A stretch of DNA of 64,000 nt from Epiperipatus broadwayi (lineage: Eukaryota; Onychophora; Udeonychophora; Euonychophora; Peripatidae). The DNA lies in NCBI GenBank assembly GCA_028023455.1, contig JAQFVV010006340.1, positions 2,153,438-2,217,437 of the forward strand, in the 5' to 3' direction. Within the stretch, counting starts at the first letter, position 1. Each line of letters begins with the position of its first letter. This document shows positions 10,801-28,224 of the stretch, one piece after another. Both the position numbers and the translations under genes were made by a program. Below the pieces are notes generated by a model. It was not told the origin of the DNA. It searched no databases and saw nothing but the letters and a program-made list of their open reading frames with translations.

Positions 10801-12660
10801 TGATGGTTCTATCTCTTTATGCAATTTTATATAATAAAGCAGATTAACAATAATTAAAATTTTCAGTCCACAAGCAAGATGTAATTACCAATTAGTTCAA
10901 CACCATTGTGAATAAATAACTTAATACCGTATTTGTAAATATAAACTAATATTTACCAGCATAAAGTAATCACTGGAAATGATAAATTTTCTGCTGATGT
11001 GTTAAACTATTGCACTGTTTCAAATTTTTATATGTGATAAAAAACAACAACAATATATTTCTATTTAAATTATTAACTTTAAAAGACTGTAAATGTGAAA
11101 ATGATATAGTAAACAAAATAGTTTCTGTCAGTTAACCAAACATAAAAATTGTTTTTTTTATATTATCTAAAATTCTAAAAAATAGCACTTAAGAACGTTA
11201 GTTTTAATTGTATAAAACTTATTAGGTTAATACCTAAATATAATATATTAACATTACATTAATATGTCAGTGTTGTTTGCATCTGCACATAGTTAAAATA
11301 ATTTCATATTTCTGCAATGTAATTTTACGACACCACTTTCATGCATATACGATTCATCGTGACTTTTGTTATAAGTATATGATTTCACCCTTCCACGAGA
11401 TGTTATAAGTGGATAGGAACTAATCCCTATGTTATATGTGAGTTGTGTGGTGAAAATTACACTACATAAATATTATTCATTAGTAGATAATCTCTAGTCT
11501 TACGGATGACTAATACGAATATCAATATAATTCGTTAAATGCAGATGTTATATGATGTAATAAAAAAAAAAAACTTACCAACAATTTTTTCTTCTATTTA
11601 ATTTCGATATCTTTCATCTACAACATTATATACGTTTGTCTCACATTAATTATGCATTAAATAATGGGATTTTCCAAAATAAAATTAGTTTAAATTTATA
11701 AAATGATATTCCATTACATTACCATATATTATTAATTTATAAATAAATGTTAACGTTTTAACAAAGGGATTTGATAGAAATGTTAAATTAAATTTAAAAT
11801 TTGGAAATGTTTGTACTTATATCAATAAATATCCTATCCTTTTTAATAATTCAATGTGTATTAATATTCTAATCCGTATTAATATTCCATTTTTGTTTAT
11901 TTCTATGAATATATAGATCCGTAATCTTTATTGTAGTAAGCATGATCTTAATATATAACATATTTTCACATATTCTTTTAAAATTTTTATGTATTTCTTC
12001 AAAACTAACGTATTCTTAGATTTAAGTTAACGTAATCATTTATTTGAATTATTGTTTTTGTTATTGTTGTTTTTAACTTATAAAAATTGGACTAAAAGTA
12101 AATATTATAAATTATCAAAAAATTAACTCAGAAGAATAAAATAAAGATTTATACTGATTAACTAAATAAAATAACCAAGTAAAACATAATTGATGATAGA
12201 AATAGTAGAATTTAACGTTTATTGAATACTTTTATTAGAAATAACTTAGCATTAAAAGAAAATATTCCATTGTGTTTAAAATAATTTATTTAATAATTGT
12301 TTTACCAATTCTGATTTATAAATATGGGATATTGGTTAAATAATTTAATAGAGAAATTATGCAAAAGCTTCCAACAATTCTAGAGAGATGGATATTAATA
12401 ATAACAAGAAGAGGTCGAAGAAAAAAGACCAAAAATGTTGATATGCAGTTATTAAAATAAATAATAGGTTGTAATAGCTGTGGGCTGAATATATGTGCAA
12501 ATAAAATTGAGAGATCTTGCAACCAATCTGGGATGGGGACAATCCAAGATAAAGATTTAAAATGTTTTCTCTGATGGCATTTATCATAAAAGAGTTTGTT
12601 TAAAGCTATTAGCACACTCTTTATTCATTATATATTGATAGTAATGCAAGCTATATAGTT
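10801..12660. other. A+T-rich, unassigned
   Basis: I find no recognisable gene or repeat here. Overlapping minus-strand open frames at 12316-12615 have no known motif. The region may include the unrecognisable upstream part of the adjacent PLE. Confidence 0.4.
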
Positions 12661-12677
12661 CATGTGATATATGATGT

Positions 12678-12680
<3 letters not shown>

Positions 12681-12712
<32 letters not shown>
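12681..12712. repeat. (TA)n microsatellite at PLE end
   Basis: Sixteen TA units directly flank the 3' terminal region of the PLE at 12713. The related PLE at 60693 has a (TA)n tract in the same position. Confidence 0.9.
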
Positions 12713-12715
<3 letters not shown>

Positions 12716-12866
12716 GCAAAACCATAAAACAATACAATACTAAATTAAATCCAAAATTTTACCAAAATCCTTACACAACCATGGTTTCATCTACTACAAA
12801 TAGACCTTCTCAAGTGAAAATTAAACTAAAAGAAAATAACATATATATATATTGTAACCATAAATC

Positions 12867-12932
<66 letters not shown>

Positions 12933-13880
12933 AACAAACAAACCTTCCATAATTCATTTAAACTCCACCTTCCCTTAATATCAAAAGAAATCTTCATAAG
13001 ATTGATAGCCTCACAATCAAGAAGTTTTATCATCAAAGTCGCCTTTATTCTTCTTTTTAACTCATACTTTTCATAAAAAAATAACCAAAGCCTTGTCAAA
13101 CAATTCTATGACCTGTATTCAATTCATGAATATATAAAGCTGAGTTAAGATACATATGTTTAACTCTACTTATATGAACCTTAACCCATTCATTAAGGCT
13201 AACTTATTCTGGCCTACAGAAAAATTACCACAACTACATGGAATCTTATAAACAATACCAGGAATAACCTACTGAAAATAGACTTTTGAACCATTAAGTA
13301 ATAAATTCAAATCAGAACCTTTCTTCCGTGCAACCTTCAGTCCATCTAACAAATAACTATTCCTAATTTACACTTTTTTAATAAAATCACGACTTTAACC
13401 CAATTCTACATATTAAGCAGCAAATTGACTTCTTTGAATATCAGCTTTATTATTAAAATTAAAATGATTAAGCCTTCTAATCCTACAACAAAAATTCAAC
13501 AAAGACATTTTTATGTATAAAAGGCTGATAACTACCAGGCCTAATGATATTTCTCAAATTCTTAGGCTTTATAAAATGACTACAAAACAAAACATCATTA
13601 ACCTTCTCAACATTTAAATCTAAAAACTTTAATTTTACAAAATCAAAACTAACCCACTCACCCTCAATTGTAAACTTAATAATAGTAATCAAAACCATTG
13701 AATCCACATAAAAACTCTTCTAATTTGTTTTTCTGAATAACAAACAAACAATCATCAAAATATATAACAAATAATTTAATAGAACATGAAAACCATGGTT
13801 GTGAAAGGATTTTGGTAAAGTTTTGGATTTAATCTAGTATTGTATTATTTTATGGTTTTTCATTTTTATTTTTGCTAGTA
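12713..13880 (-). mobile_element. Penelope-like element P1, 5'-truncated, with inverted terminal arm
   Basis: This copy is the same family as the PLE at 60693-63178: both share the terminal region (CAACCATGGTTTC, GACCTTCTCAAGTGAAA, CAAACAAACAAACC) and the coding part. On the minus strand the GIY-YIG domain reads VYKIPCSCGNFSVG (near 13240), followed by an NSALYIHE-like and NTGHRIV segment. The frame at 13483-13707 is the RT C-terminal region with SFDFVKLKFLDLNVEKV. Similarity to P2 stops abruptly at about 13791. There the sequence switches to an inverted copy of the element's own end: 13792-13862 is the reverse complement of 12718-12786. This foldback layout is a known PLE feature. Stops make the copy non-functional. 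Confidence 0.8.
12871..12930. repeat. (TA)n microsatellite expanded inside PLE P1
   Basis: Thirty TA units interrupt P1 at a point where the related copy P2 has only a short ATATATAC. Just upstream is ATATATATTGTAACCATAAATC, an instance of the (TA)n-TTGTAAC junction seen elsewhere in the window. Confidence 0.9.
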
Positions 13881-13899
13881 TAATGTTAAGCAGTTTTGG

Positions 13900-13927
13900 T
13901 TATATATATATATATATATATAATATA

Positions 13928-13972
<45 letters not shown>
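13900..13972. repeat. Compound (TA)n microsatellite
   Basis: Two TA tracts (13900-13922 and 13932-13972) are separated by AATATATAAC. They lie at the outer end of PLE P1's inverted arm. Confidence 0.9.
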
Positions 13973-13974
<2 letters not shown>

Positions 13975-14084
13975 CAATTGCGTTTTACGCAAAAAAGTGA
14001 AGCTTGACTAAAATATTATATATGGCTTAGCGCTTTAAGAGACTTCAAGTCTCCATAATCATAGCCTTATTTAATTAAAGTTTA

Positions 14085-14640
14085 GTGGTGATTTATTCAA
14101 AATTTATGCTAAATTATAAAGCCCATTTTCTGGAAATTGCAAAGCATGACTCCTTGCGGTTTATTGCAGATTTCACATGCAATAAAGCATGCTTCCTTAA
14201 TATTTTGCTTCACATCGTTACATTCTGTGCACAGTGCTCTTGCCACAGTGGGCTTGAACACATGGCCTGTTGCCTTTTGGTGCTTGAGGAATATAAGATT
14301 TGTTTTCCATATTATTTATAGCTCTCCTGTAGAAATAATAATGTTGAGATGTTCTTGTTGTTATATTGACATAGGTCTCCCCATAATATGCTACTCTACA
14401 TCCATTGGCTGGGCATGAAATCCTATAAACTGCTTGGGCTATTTGATCAGAGGGTATTTTGTCTTTGGTATTGTTTATCATTCTGTTTGTTGAAGGTGGA
14501 ATGTGGAATCCTAGTACAAAGGAATCAGCAAATATTTTATATTTCCTAGCCATTGATGGAATGTAAGGTAGTAGTATCCTGGGTTTATTATTTGTCATCG
14601 TGTCAGTTTGCAACTTAGTTTGAAATTGCCTGATCTTTTT
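14085..14640 (-). pseudogene. Penelope-like element P4 fragment with GIY-YIG endonuclease domain
   Basis: The minus-strand open frame of 131 residues at 14218-14613 contains a linker ending FHIPPSTNRMINNTKDKIP. A GIY-YIG nuclease core follows: AVYRISC, a spacer with Cys, YYGETYVNITTRTSQHYY. PLE C-termini have the same order: Cys-containing linker, VYxIxC, then Y(I/V/Y)GET with a downstream Arg and His. Downstream frames are Cys-rich (CEICNKP near 14160), possibly a terminal zinc-binding module. The catalytic RT is absent. The Y-Y-G-E-T spelling differs from the other PLEs here, so this is a separate lineage. The fragment is 5'-truncated. Confidence 0.65.
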
Positions 14641-14837
14641 GTGGATAATGTTGTGTCAAAATCCAACATTTTCTAGCTCTTTAATATGTGAAGTTCTTTG
14701 TGTGTATATATATATAGGCTGTAGAAGGGAGATTGCTATTAACTGAAAGGAGACCCTTTGATTCGCCTTGGAGGCCTTAAAAAACCGAACAGGGCAAATT
14801 TCCTAATGTCCACTCTATACATACTTGTTGTTGCAGC
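14641..14837. other. PLE-associated non-coding sequence
   Basis: Between P4 and RTE copy 2. It carries AAAACCGAACAGGGCAAATTTCC at about 14781-14803 (first part AAAACCGAACAGGGCAAA). A diverged form occurs in the opposite orientation in the foldback at 8854-8870, so this may be a PLE terminal motif. I assign nothing else. Confidence 0.3.
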
Positions 14838-14970
14838 TGTTATTATTATGTGATTATTCATGTAGTATACAAACATGGATGGGCTCCTCACCAACAAGCA
14901 TTAGCCAGCATGGTGAGTTTATTGGCTTTTTACCTCTGAGTTTAAGAATATTTTTCCAATATATGCAATC

Positions 14971-17891
14971 ATGACAGACAAAAATAAATCATGGCCCTTA
15001 TTCTCAGGAGGCTGTAAAGTCACCAACCAAGGCAGCGGTTGTTAGCCAAAGGCGGAGAGTGCTAAGAATCCCCTGATTCTGAAGTCAGGCTGCCATTTGA
15101 TGATGACTTTTTATTTAGGTACTTACAACTGCAGATCACTTTCAAGTGAAAAAAGATTGCAAGAGTTATAAGTAGAACTGTCTTATATTAAATGGGATAT
15201 TATTGAACTTTGTGAAGTTAGAAGGGAAGGGGAAGAAACAATTGATTTAAAAAGTGGACATATATTCTACTATAAAGGCACAAATATTGGAAATAGAATT
15301 GGAGTAGGATTCACTATAAATAATAAATGGAAGAATAACATTGTGGAGATTGATGTTGTATCAGACAGAGTGGCAAGATTAGTTTTATAACTTAATAGCA
15401 GATACCAAATGCAGATAATTTAGATTTATGCCCCAACAAGTTCTCATAGTGATGAAGTTATAGAAGATTTTTATATGGATGTACAAAAGGCTTTTGATCA
15501 GAGTAAACAACATTTTAAAATTGTTATGGGAGACTTTAATGCTAGAATTGGTAAACAAATGAAAGATGAAAATGCTGTAGGTAATTTTGGTTATGGTAAT
15601 TGAAATGAGAGAGGACACTGACTTGTGGAGTTTGCAGAAAAAGAAAAACTTTATATTATGATTTATTTATTTTTAGAAAAATGTTAAAAGTAAATGGACA
15701 TGGACGCATCTAAATCAAGGTACAGAAGAATTGGATTATATTTTGACTAACAGAAGATACATATTTTCAGATTGTAATGTTTTTAATACATTTAACACAG
15801 AAAGTGATCAATGATTAGTAAGATATAAGATACATGTTAATACAAAACAAGAGAGATAAAAATTATTAAGAAAAACAATATTTACAGTTGATACTGCTAA
15901 TCTTCTGAAACATTCTAATGAATTTAAATTAGAACTTACAAATAAGTTTCAAGTATTAGTAGATTTTGAACATGATTAAAATTTGAAAAACATTAATAGG
16001 AAAATAACCGATACACTTTTAAAAACTTCAACAAAGATAGCTGGTAACAAAAAGGAGCAATTAACCAATAAAATTTCTACTGAGAATAGAGAATTTATGA
16101 AAAAAAGGAATATGAGGATATACAAAAAAGATTGAATATCTCGAATTTTGTAAAATGGTACGGAAAAGAGTTGAAAATGATATAAGAAAGTATAATTCTG
16201 AACTAGCAAGGAAAGCTGTAGAAGAGAATAAAAATCTAAAGAGTGTGAAACAACACTTTGGTATTGGTAGGAAATTTATATCTGCAATAAGAAAAAATAT
16301 GGCATTATTACTAAAAAGAGAGATGACATCATGAAATGTGTAGAAGACTTCTATCAAGGATTATATAGTAATAAAGAACAAAGGCCTCATATACGTATTA
16401 TATCTTCCGAATTGCCCAGAATTTTGAATGAAGAAGTGAGACATGTAATTAAACTTATGAAGAAAGTGAAGGCTTCAGGTAATGATGGAATTATAATTGA
16501 TATATTAAAAGAAGCAGGTGAAGGAAGGAAATTTTTTTAGCAAAGTCACATACTAAATGTCTAAGTGATAAAGATGCACCAGATGATTGGAAGAATGCAG
16601 TATTAATATTAATATTTTAAAAAGGTGATAAAGAAGATATTAGAAATTATAGACCTATCAGTCTTTTGTCAGTTTTATACAAAATTTTTACTAAGTTAAT
16701 TGCAACTCGTCTACAGAAAACACTGAATTTCCACCAATCTAGAGAACGAGATGGATTTAAAAGTAGTTTTAGTACAGTGGATCATATCCAAATATCAAGA
16801 GAAATTATAGAAAAAACAAGTGAATATGAGTTGCCATTATGCTTGGGATTTATAGATTATGAAAAGTCATTTGATTCTATAAACAGGTCTTCAGTGATTA
16901 AAGCATTGGATCGTCAAAGTGTAGATCCAGGATATTGTCATATTTTAAAGAATATTTATAAAAATGCAACAAAAACAATTAGATTACATAATGATAGCAG
17001 GAAAATCAACATTGAAAAGGGTGTAAGACAGGGTGACTCCATATCACCAAAACTTTTTACAACAGTGCTACAAAAAGTATTTTGTGGCTTAAAATAAAAA
17101 GATAAGGGAGTGAAAGTAAATGGAGATTATTTAAGTCATTTAGATGTTGTAAATGAGGTAGTTATTTTTTCAAATAATGCTTTACAACTACAGGAAATGT
17201 TGCAGGAGTTATCAGATGAAAGTAGGAAAGTATGACTAAAGATACATGTTAAAAAGACTAAAGTAATGTTTAATAGATTTTCACAAAATATGATAATAAA
17301 TATTGATTATGATGAATTAGAAGAAGTTAACAGTTATAAATACCTTGGTCAGAATATTAATACAGATGGAAATAGAATGGATGAACTTAATCATAGAATT
17401 AAACTTCGTTGGAGTACTTTTGGTAGAAATAACTTGATATATGTGTGTGAAAAGGCAGGTTTTTAATAAATGGGTTTTGCCAGTTCTTACTTATGGATCT
17501 GAGACTTGGACACTTAACAAAAGAGCAATACAGAGACTTCAGACCACTCAAAGACGTATGGAGAGATGCGTGTTGGGAGTAACAAGAAGAGATCAACAAT
17601 GCAATCTATGGTAAAATAACAAACAGGTATTACTGACCTCATTGAAAAAATTAAAAGTCTGAAGTGGAGTTGGGCTGGACATATTATTAGAATAGATGAT
17701 AATAGATGGACAATTGAAATTTTAAACTGGATGCCAAGAAATTGTAAAAGACTCAGAATGAGACCACATGTAATTTGGATGGATGAAATAAGAAAGTGTG
17801 CAGAGGTGATGTGGAGCAGAGAAGCTAAAGATAGGAAAAGATGGATTAAACTTGGAGAGACTTTATCCTACAGTATATTGATAATGGTTGA
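14971..17891 (+). pseudogene. RTE EN-RT polyprotein pseudogene (copy 2)
   Basis: The start ATGACAGAC and the stop in GGTTGATGA correspond to copy 1. The endonuclease half is broken by stops, for example near 15170, 15389 and 15421, though GDFNARIG remains recognisable at about 15530. The RT half keeps open blocks: 16331-16540, 16666-17097 (containing FIDYEKSFDS and [13 protein letters not shown]) and 17266-17466. The catalytic FADD box is lost: the aligned residues after SHLD read VVNE near 17142-17160. It therefore cannot encode active enzyme. EN and RT are in the same frame where copy 1 is shifted (KTIFTVD near 15873), which supports an ancestral single ORF. Confidence 0.9.
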
Positions 17892-17893
17892 TG

Positions 17894-22096
<4,203 letters not shown>

Positions 22097-25000
22097 TATA
22101 TATATATATATATATATATTGTAACAGAAGAATGATCTTTGAGATATGCATATACTGACCATGATGGCGCCACTAGTCCGAAAATCGAAACTAGATATTT
22201 ATTTTAAAGGTGGACAGGATATGTGAACCAAAATGCACCGGATTAAACTCAGGAAGAAACATGATATCTTAAATCACAAAGACAAATGTCAGCCAAATTA
22301 AATTTAAACAAATTTTAAACTTTTATTTAAGAGCAAAATATCTTGTAAGAAAAAGTTTACACGAAAATCAATAGGGTTATCTCAGGTGTGTACTAGAAAG
22401 ACTAAACACATTGCTCTGGCAGACTAACTGACTCTCTAATAACAAATTCTACAGAGAGGAAGTATTCACCAAAACATTGGTTTTCACTTTCAGATATTTA
22501 AACAATTTTTTCCCAAAACAAATCAACGAAACCAGCACCGGCGAACTTTCCAAGGTCTGCAAAATATGTTGGCCCACGAATATCATCTGTTGGTAGAAGG
22601 TGCACCTATTATTACATTTAAAATAAAGGTGATTGATTTGCCTCAAGAACAACCACAAAAGAAAACAAACAATTAAGACTGGCAAATCCCCAACCAAATG
22701 ATTGGCGAAAACTAATCTAAGAATTAATGGTCTCAATAGGAGACAAGTAAATCATTAGAAAATCAGTTACATCTGCCCCAGCATTTAAATAAAATGAATT
22801 ACCAATAATTATAATTAAAAAATAAATTTATGACACAAGTTGTGAGTACACGCTCTGATAAATTTTCAGCTATACAATTAAATACAAAATAAATCTATTG
22901 GAGAGTGCACATGAATACGAAAATAGAAAAGCTATAAATACTTTAGCAGTGAATGTCTCTTTCAGCTGTAATTTACAAAAGGGATAAATATTGTCTTCCT
23001 GCTGGCAGCTTAAGTAATTACAAAGCAAAAACAATTGTTTTGGCTTTCAGAGTTATAAGAAACAAAGACTATGAAAATAAAGTCACCAGCCAAAATATTT
23101 GGTGGTTTGCAAAAGCACAAACACAGTATTTAAAAATAATTCAGGCTACTAAAATAATTACAGGTAAGCATTCAAAATATACACGACTTCCAAAGCATTT
23201 AGTAAAAGTTAGGCATAAAAATAGAAAAACTCAAATGTCACTCTCCAATAAACAACAACTGAAAGCAAACTTGGAATCTTAAAACTAAGATTCCAAGACA
23301 CACGACAAAGTACAGTAAAAGAGAATAAATATAGCTAATCAATATGAAGTTAAATATTAATTTATGAATACAGATTTATAATTAGATTGACTGGAGATTT
23401 AATGAAAAGAAATTTACCCTGGAAAGAATAAAAAAAAATTTCATCTTATGATAAAGCACAGTTCGCATAGAGTGCACACATTTATCTTTAGTCCATTTTC
23501 AGGTTTTTTGACAGTGGCAAGGTAGAGGCAGTGTTTATTTTAGAGGCTCATGACATGACTGAAGGAGAGCTGGCAGGCATGGGTCCATCCTTTGTTTAAA
23601 TTAGCAAGACATTCTGATGATGGCAAAACTCATAGCAGTAGATTTTAACATCTTGCACAGTAATGAAGTTTGTCAATTTAAATTTTTAGCAGAAATTAAA
23701 TGTCCGACTGCTATTCAAAATGGTATAACTCTCCACAGGCAATAATCCAAGGGTCTACTGGAATATTTTTTTATCTCTTCTAAAAATTGGCGGGCTATCC
23801 TTGCCTCGCTACATTTCTCAGGAAAAACTTTTCTTAGTATCCAATTCTACATCTCAGGCAGGGCAAATATTATTTTGCCCCTCAATCTAATTTAAGAATT
23901 CCAACCAGGGATAATTGAAACAAAAATGACAACGCAATTAGATCTCCACTTTCTAGAATTAACTTTAAAATATGACTAAAATAAAAGCAACAGGAATATT
24001 TAGTTAGCAAGCTTGCCTGTTTTTAATCAAATTGATTAAAATAGGCAGTGAAAGTAAACTATTTTAAAATAAATCAATTCTATAAACAAAAATTAAAATG
24101 CCCTATTTAAATATAAGTGAGTATATGTTTTAAATAATAATAAAAATAATTTAGCAATAGACATTTAATGAAAATTAAGTTGTTTTTCCTTCTTTTAATT
24201 TTAGTAATAAAACCATTGAATTGTAAATCAATCCAGTTCAATATATATTGTAAGTAAATCAAAAGTAGAGCCTTTTCTTAGTTAACTTGTAAAGAATTTA
24301 TTAAATTGATATAAAACATATTTTGTAATCTTTCGATTGGTCATCCACATTGTATTTCAAATATAACTAAAACAATTGGGAGAGTTTACAAACATATTAT
24401 GGGACAGTTTAAGCTAATTATAACTTTATTCAAATGGTCATACATCCTCAATATTTATTTTAACTTGGGCAACCACGCTATGCATTAATTATAACCTATA
24501 TTTAAATCTATATGGCATGTAAACACGTGCAGCAAAGTTGCATGCCAATTGTAATGTTTTAAGGATAGATCAATGGATGCTTTATCATTCCCAACTAACA
24601 TTATTTCTAAAGCCTACTGGGATGATGGTGATGGTATAGAATATCTATAATCTTATTCGACAAGGCACCAAATTGCAACTTTAATAAAATATGAAGGTTA
24701 AACCTCATTTTGATAATTTATCACTAAATTTCAGCCATAATATTTAATGAATTGGTTAATAAATAATCAATCGATTAAGAGAACACTGAGAATGCATTAA
24801 AATCGATAATATTAATATCTTTGGAAATTCTTGGTTATTCTTAGCACACAACCCATGCCCCATCATTGAAGCCACAATTAAAATTTTGTTCCGATTACAA
24901 ATAGTTCTATATCCATCTCCACCTTCCTGATCCACTCCTCCATCAGCCTCACATCCATAGGGCTATCACACTATTATTTCTTTTACTATTAAAATTTCCA

Positions 25001-25660
25001 TTCTGCTAGCTCATTTCTCCCATTACAATTTTTTCTCAGGTTTTTAGATCAATTAAGTGTGAAAATCAAATAAGCTGTGATAGATTATTGGTGATAAACA
25101 CTCCTCTCATGATCATTGGTGATAAACACTCTTCTCATGATCACCTTCAAGGTGATCTTGGGCTGGATTTAATGCAGTTTAATATTTATTTACATTAAAG
25201 CTTGGAATAATTTAAGTTTATTAAATCTTTTAGAAATACATTATAAACATATTAACAATTATAACAAAATTATAAAGAAGTGTGTCTAGTGAGGTGTTTA
25301 AATACAATGGATGGGGAAAGGATTTTATGCCCACCCCCTGCATTCACTATCACTTAATAACCATCACTATTCATAATTTATATTTAAATTATATTAAATT
25401 ATTTGGTAATCTTAAGTATCGGAAATTAACCATTTTAAATAATTTTATAGGATATTATTTACGAAAATGATAATTCAACTATTAATAATAATATATTGAT
25501 GTATGATTGGATTTGAGATGTCTAGATAATAATAACCCACAAAAACATTGAGACTTACGCAAATTTTACCTAAAACAAATAAAAAATTTTATTAACATCA
25601 TACAATTCAATACAGAATATACACACTCGCTTGATGACTCGCATGGCTTCCCCTAAACTA
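22097..25660 (+). repeat. TTGTAAC / GCGCCAYTAG repeat family, copy 2, plus unassigned sequence
   Basis: A short (TA)n at 22097-22119 is followed by TTGTAACAGAAGAATG. At about 22163 the conserved element reads GGCGCCACTAGTCCGAAAAT then CGAAACTAG, where CTAGT pairs with ACTAG. A CACCGGATTAAACTC segment follows at about 22236, in the position of the T-loop-like hairpin of copy 1. A plus-strand open frame of 109 Lys-rich residues (22953-23282) and a minus-strand frame (22449-22736) are unrecognised. The block 23480-23900 has more G+C than its surroundings but no motif I know. A 28-bp tandem duplication lies at 25087-25142. Confidence 0.4.
25087..25142. repeat. 28-bp tandem duplication
   Basis: ATTGGTGATAAACACTC then YTCTCATGATC occurs twice in a row, differing at one base. 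Confidence 0.9.
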
Positions 25661-25661
25661 C

Positions 25662-25666
25662 AACTG

Positions 25667-25730
<64 letters not shown>

Positions 25731-25756
25731 TATATATATATATATAATACAGTTAT
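25662..25756. repeat. (TA)n tract bounded by inverted words
   Basis: AACTGTAT (25662-25669) and ATACAGTT (25747-25754) are inverted around two TA tracts separated by GTAT. The block could extrude as a long hairpin. It could also be a chance product of TA expansion. Confidence 0.7.
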
Positions 25757-28224
25757 ATATATATATATATAAACACATAAATATCCCTAAATCAATGGAT
25801 AACATCAAGAGGTTTAAAATATAAATATTTATTTCCTAATTATCAAGGAATCATGATTACCATGGAGTAATATTAATATCAAATAGAAAAAATAATATTT
25901 ACCTTCACACATATCATATTTTCATTTTCACTTTTATCCTAGATACAGTGAACCTTAAATTTCTTCCATGTTTAATGCTTTTAATTACTGATCCGCATTT
26001 AGATCTAATTCTTCCCATAATAAAATTTAATAATTTTATTTAACTATTTTAATTTAACATTCCTTCGTAAATTTACTAATTTTATTTCATCATTTTGTTC
26101 TAACAATCCTTCACCCTAATCTTTACAATAGAGATATTTTATGTATGATGGGACTAAGTTAATGCAAACAAATTGGTATCTAGATCAATCATCATCATAC
26201 ATCTATATACTTTATACTCATGTTCTTATGACCATAATAATATTTTAATAATACTATCTTTCCAGCGAAGTTCTCAGCTGGCTGGGTAAATATTTATTAG
26301 ATAATTTCATATACACATTGCTTACACTTATATCATTCATAGGTTTTATTTAACCCTTAAATTTAATATTTATTGACTTTATTACTCTTGGCTCTAATTA
26401 ATAAATTAAACTAGATCAACAAAACAATGTTCAAGTACACCAATTGCACATACATTATCTGCATTCATCCTGACATCAAATTGAGTTTGCGACCCTCTAT
26501 CCCATATTTATAAGTAATGCTTAATAATAGCTATCTTTCATACACCTGTAAGGAATATCAAACATTAACATGAGGCAGGCAGTGACCCAAATAAGAGAAA
26601 ACCTTTTCACTAAGGTTGAGATATGCTAGGATTTTTATCACTAGTTATACAAAGAGACTTAGGTGTACCTATTACCTCTGGCCATCAATAAAGAAATCAT
26701 CATACAATGTAAAGAATAATCAAGTGGGAAAAACTCTTCCACTGTGTCTAAGTACTTTATTATTATAGTATAAATATTTTAGTGAGCTACAACTTCACTA
26801 GTTTGGTGGAGACACTTTGTCCATCCACATTATATACAGGTCAAAACATCAACTTGCAGAAGTAAAACTTTCATATCTACAATATTCTTGCGAATTAGTG
26901 CACTGGAATATAAGACAACAATTTTTCCAAGCATTAATCAGCTTGTATCTGGCCTTAACTTTATGATAATAATAATAAGAAGAAGAAGAAGTAATAAGAA
27001 ATGCATATTAAATTTTGAAAACTATTTTCCTGCACTTTTATAAGATAATGATGATGTTTTAGCCCAACAGTCACACAATTTTTATAAACATAGCAATAAG
27101 CCTAAGCATTTGACAATAACTTCTGATCTTATTCATTCAAAACATTTTTTTTAATAATAATATCTTACTTTTTTTTCATAAAAAATGTAAAGCATTTAAA
27201 ATAAGGCACATACAGAATGACTTGATATTAACTTCACCTACCTGCAAAATTGATAATGATAATAAAAAGTGTTTAAAATAAACACATACAAAATGATCTG
27301 CCATCAATTTCTCTACCTTCCAAAATAACAATTATAATTCTGACATGAATTAGTTTTAAATGGATATATATGATAAAACATAAAGAAAGAAATTATTTTT
27401 CTTTCTTTTTTCTAGATTAAATGTTCTACATGAATAGTGAATAATAAAATAAAAAATATATACTTAAAGAGTTCTTTGGAAGTGTCCTTCAAGTTTCTGA
27501 TTTCCATTATTCCTTTTCCTTATCTTCCTTGATTTGTTTGTATGAGCACATTAGTTTATGTAGAAAAAGTTTTGGCAATAGAGTTTGATTCCTATGCCAT
27601 TAGATATATGGTTTTTATGCTGCTGAAATGATTTCCTCATTTTAATTTTATGTAGAATACAGCTGAACAGAACTTGTTTAAATTTCTAAAGATATAAGTA
27701 CACTTCATGTTGGCTTTTTTTTTTTTTATATTCATTTAATATTCAAATTGAACACTTTATATACAAAATCAAATTTAGATTTTATTTTCTGTGCTTTAAA
27801 TTTTACCATTTGTCGATTTGTCATCAATTAGTGCAAGACAATCACAACCATGGATTAACTTCAGGAGATTAAATGTGTACCCAACTTAAAAACTTATTTG
27901 AGAGACATTTTTCTTTTCCTCTTATAATATTAAATTTGGCAAAGCTGTTTTAAGAGACAAATGAATAATTTACAATAAATGATTTTTTTAAAAAAAAATG
28001 TTTCTTTTAAACTTTATAGCAAAGTTTCTCTATAAAACCAATGAGAGTTTAACTTGCAAAAGAGAGATTCAAATAGAATAGCCCACACTTTTGACAAAAT
28101 GGCAAATCTTTTATAGTGTCTGGTTTCTTGCTCTTATGTTTTTTTCCATCATAACATTTTATTGATCCTTGAGATCTGGTCAGTCTGTTTTGTTAATTAA
28201 TTGACTCTTGTTTCTTTTTCTTTT
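25757..28224. other. A+T-rich, unassigned
   Basis: No open frame of note, RNA gene or repeat family is recognised. Short AAGAAGAAG and ATAATAATA stretches occur near 26970. This may be old host intergenic or intronic sequence. Confidence 0.4.

Noticed and set aside
12316-12615. Membrane-protein-like ORFs
   Set aside because: Hydrophobic residues here reflect T-rich codons. There is no conserved motif, and two overlapping frames look equally plausible.
15385-16357. Minus-strand open frames inside RTE copy 2
   Set aside because: They are antisense to the LINE pseudogene and mirror the shadows of copy 1.
22953-23282. Lys-rich 109-residue ORF as a host gene
   Set aside because: No motif, no splice or promoter support, and the composition follows the A-rich DNA.
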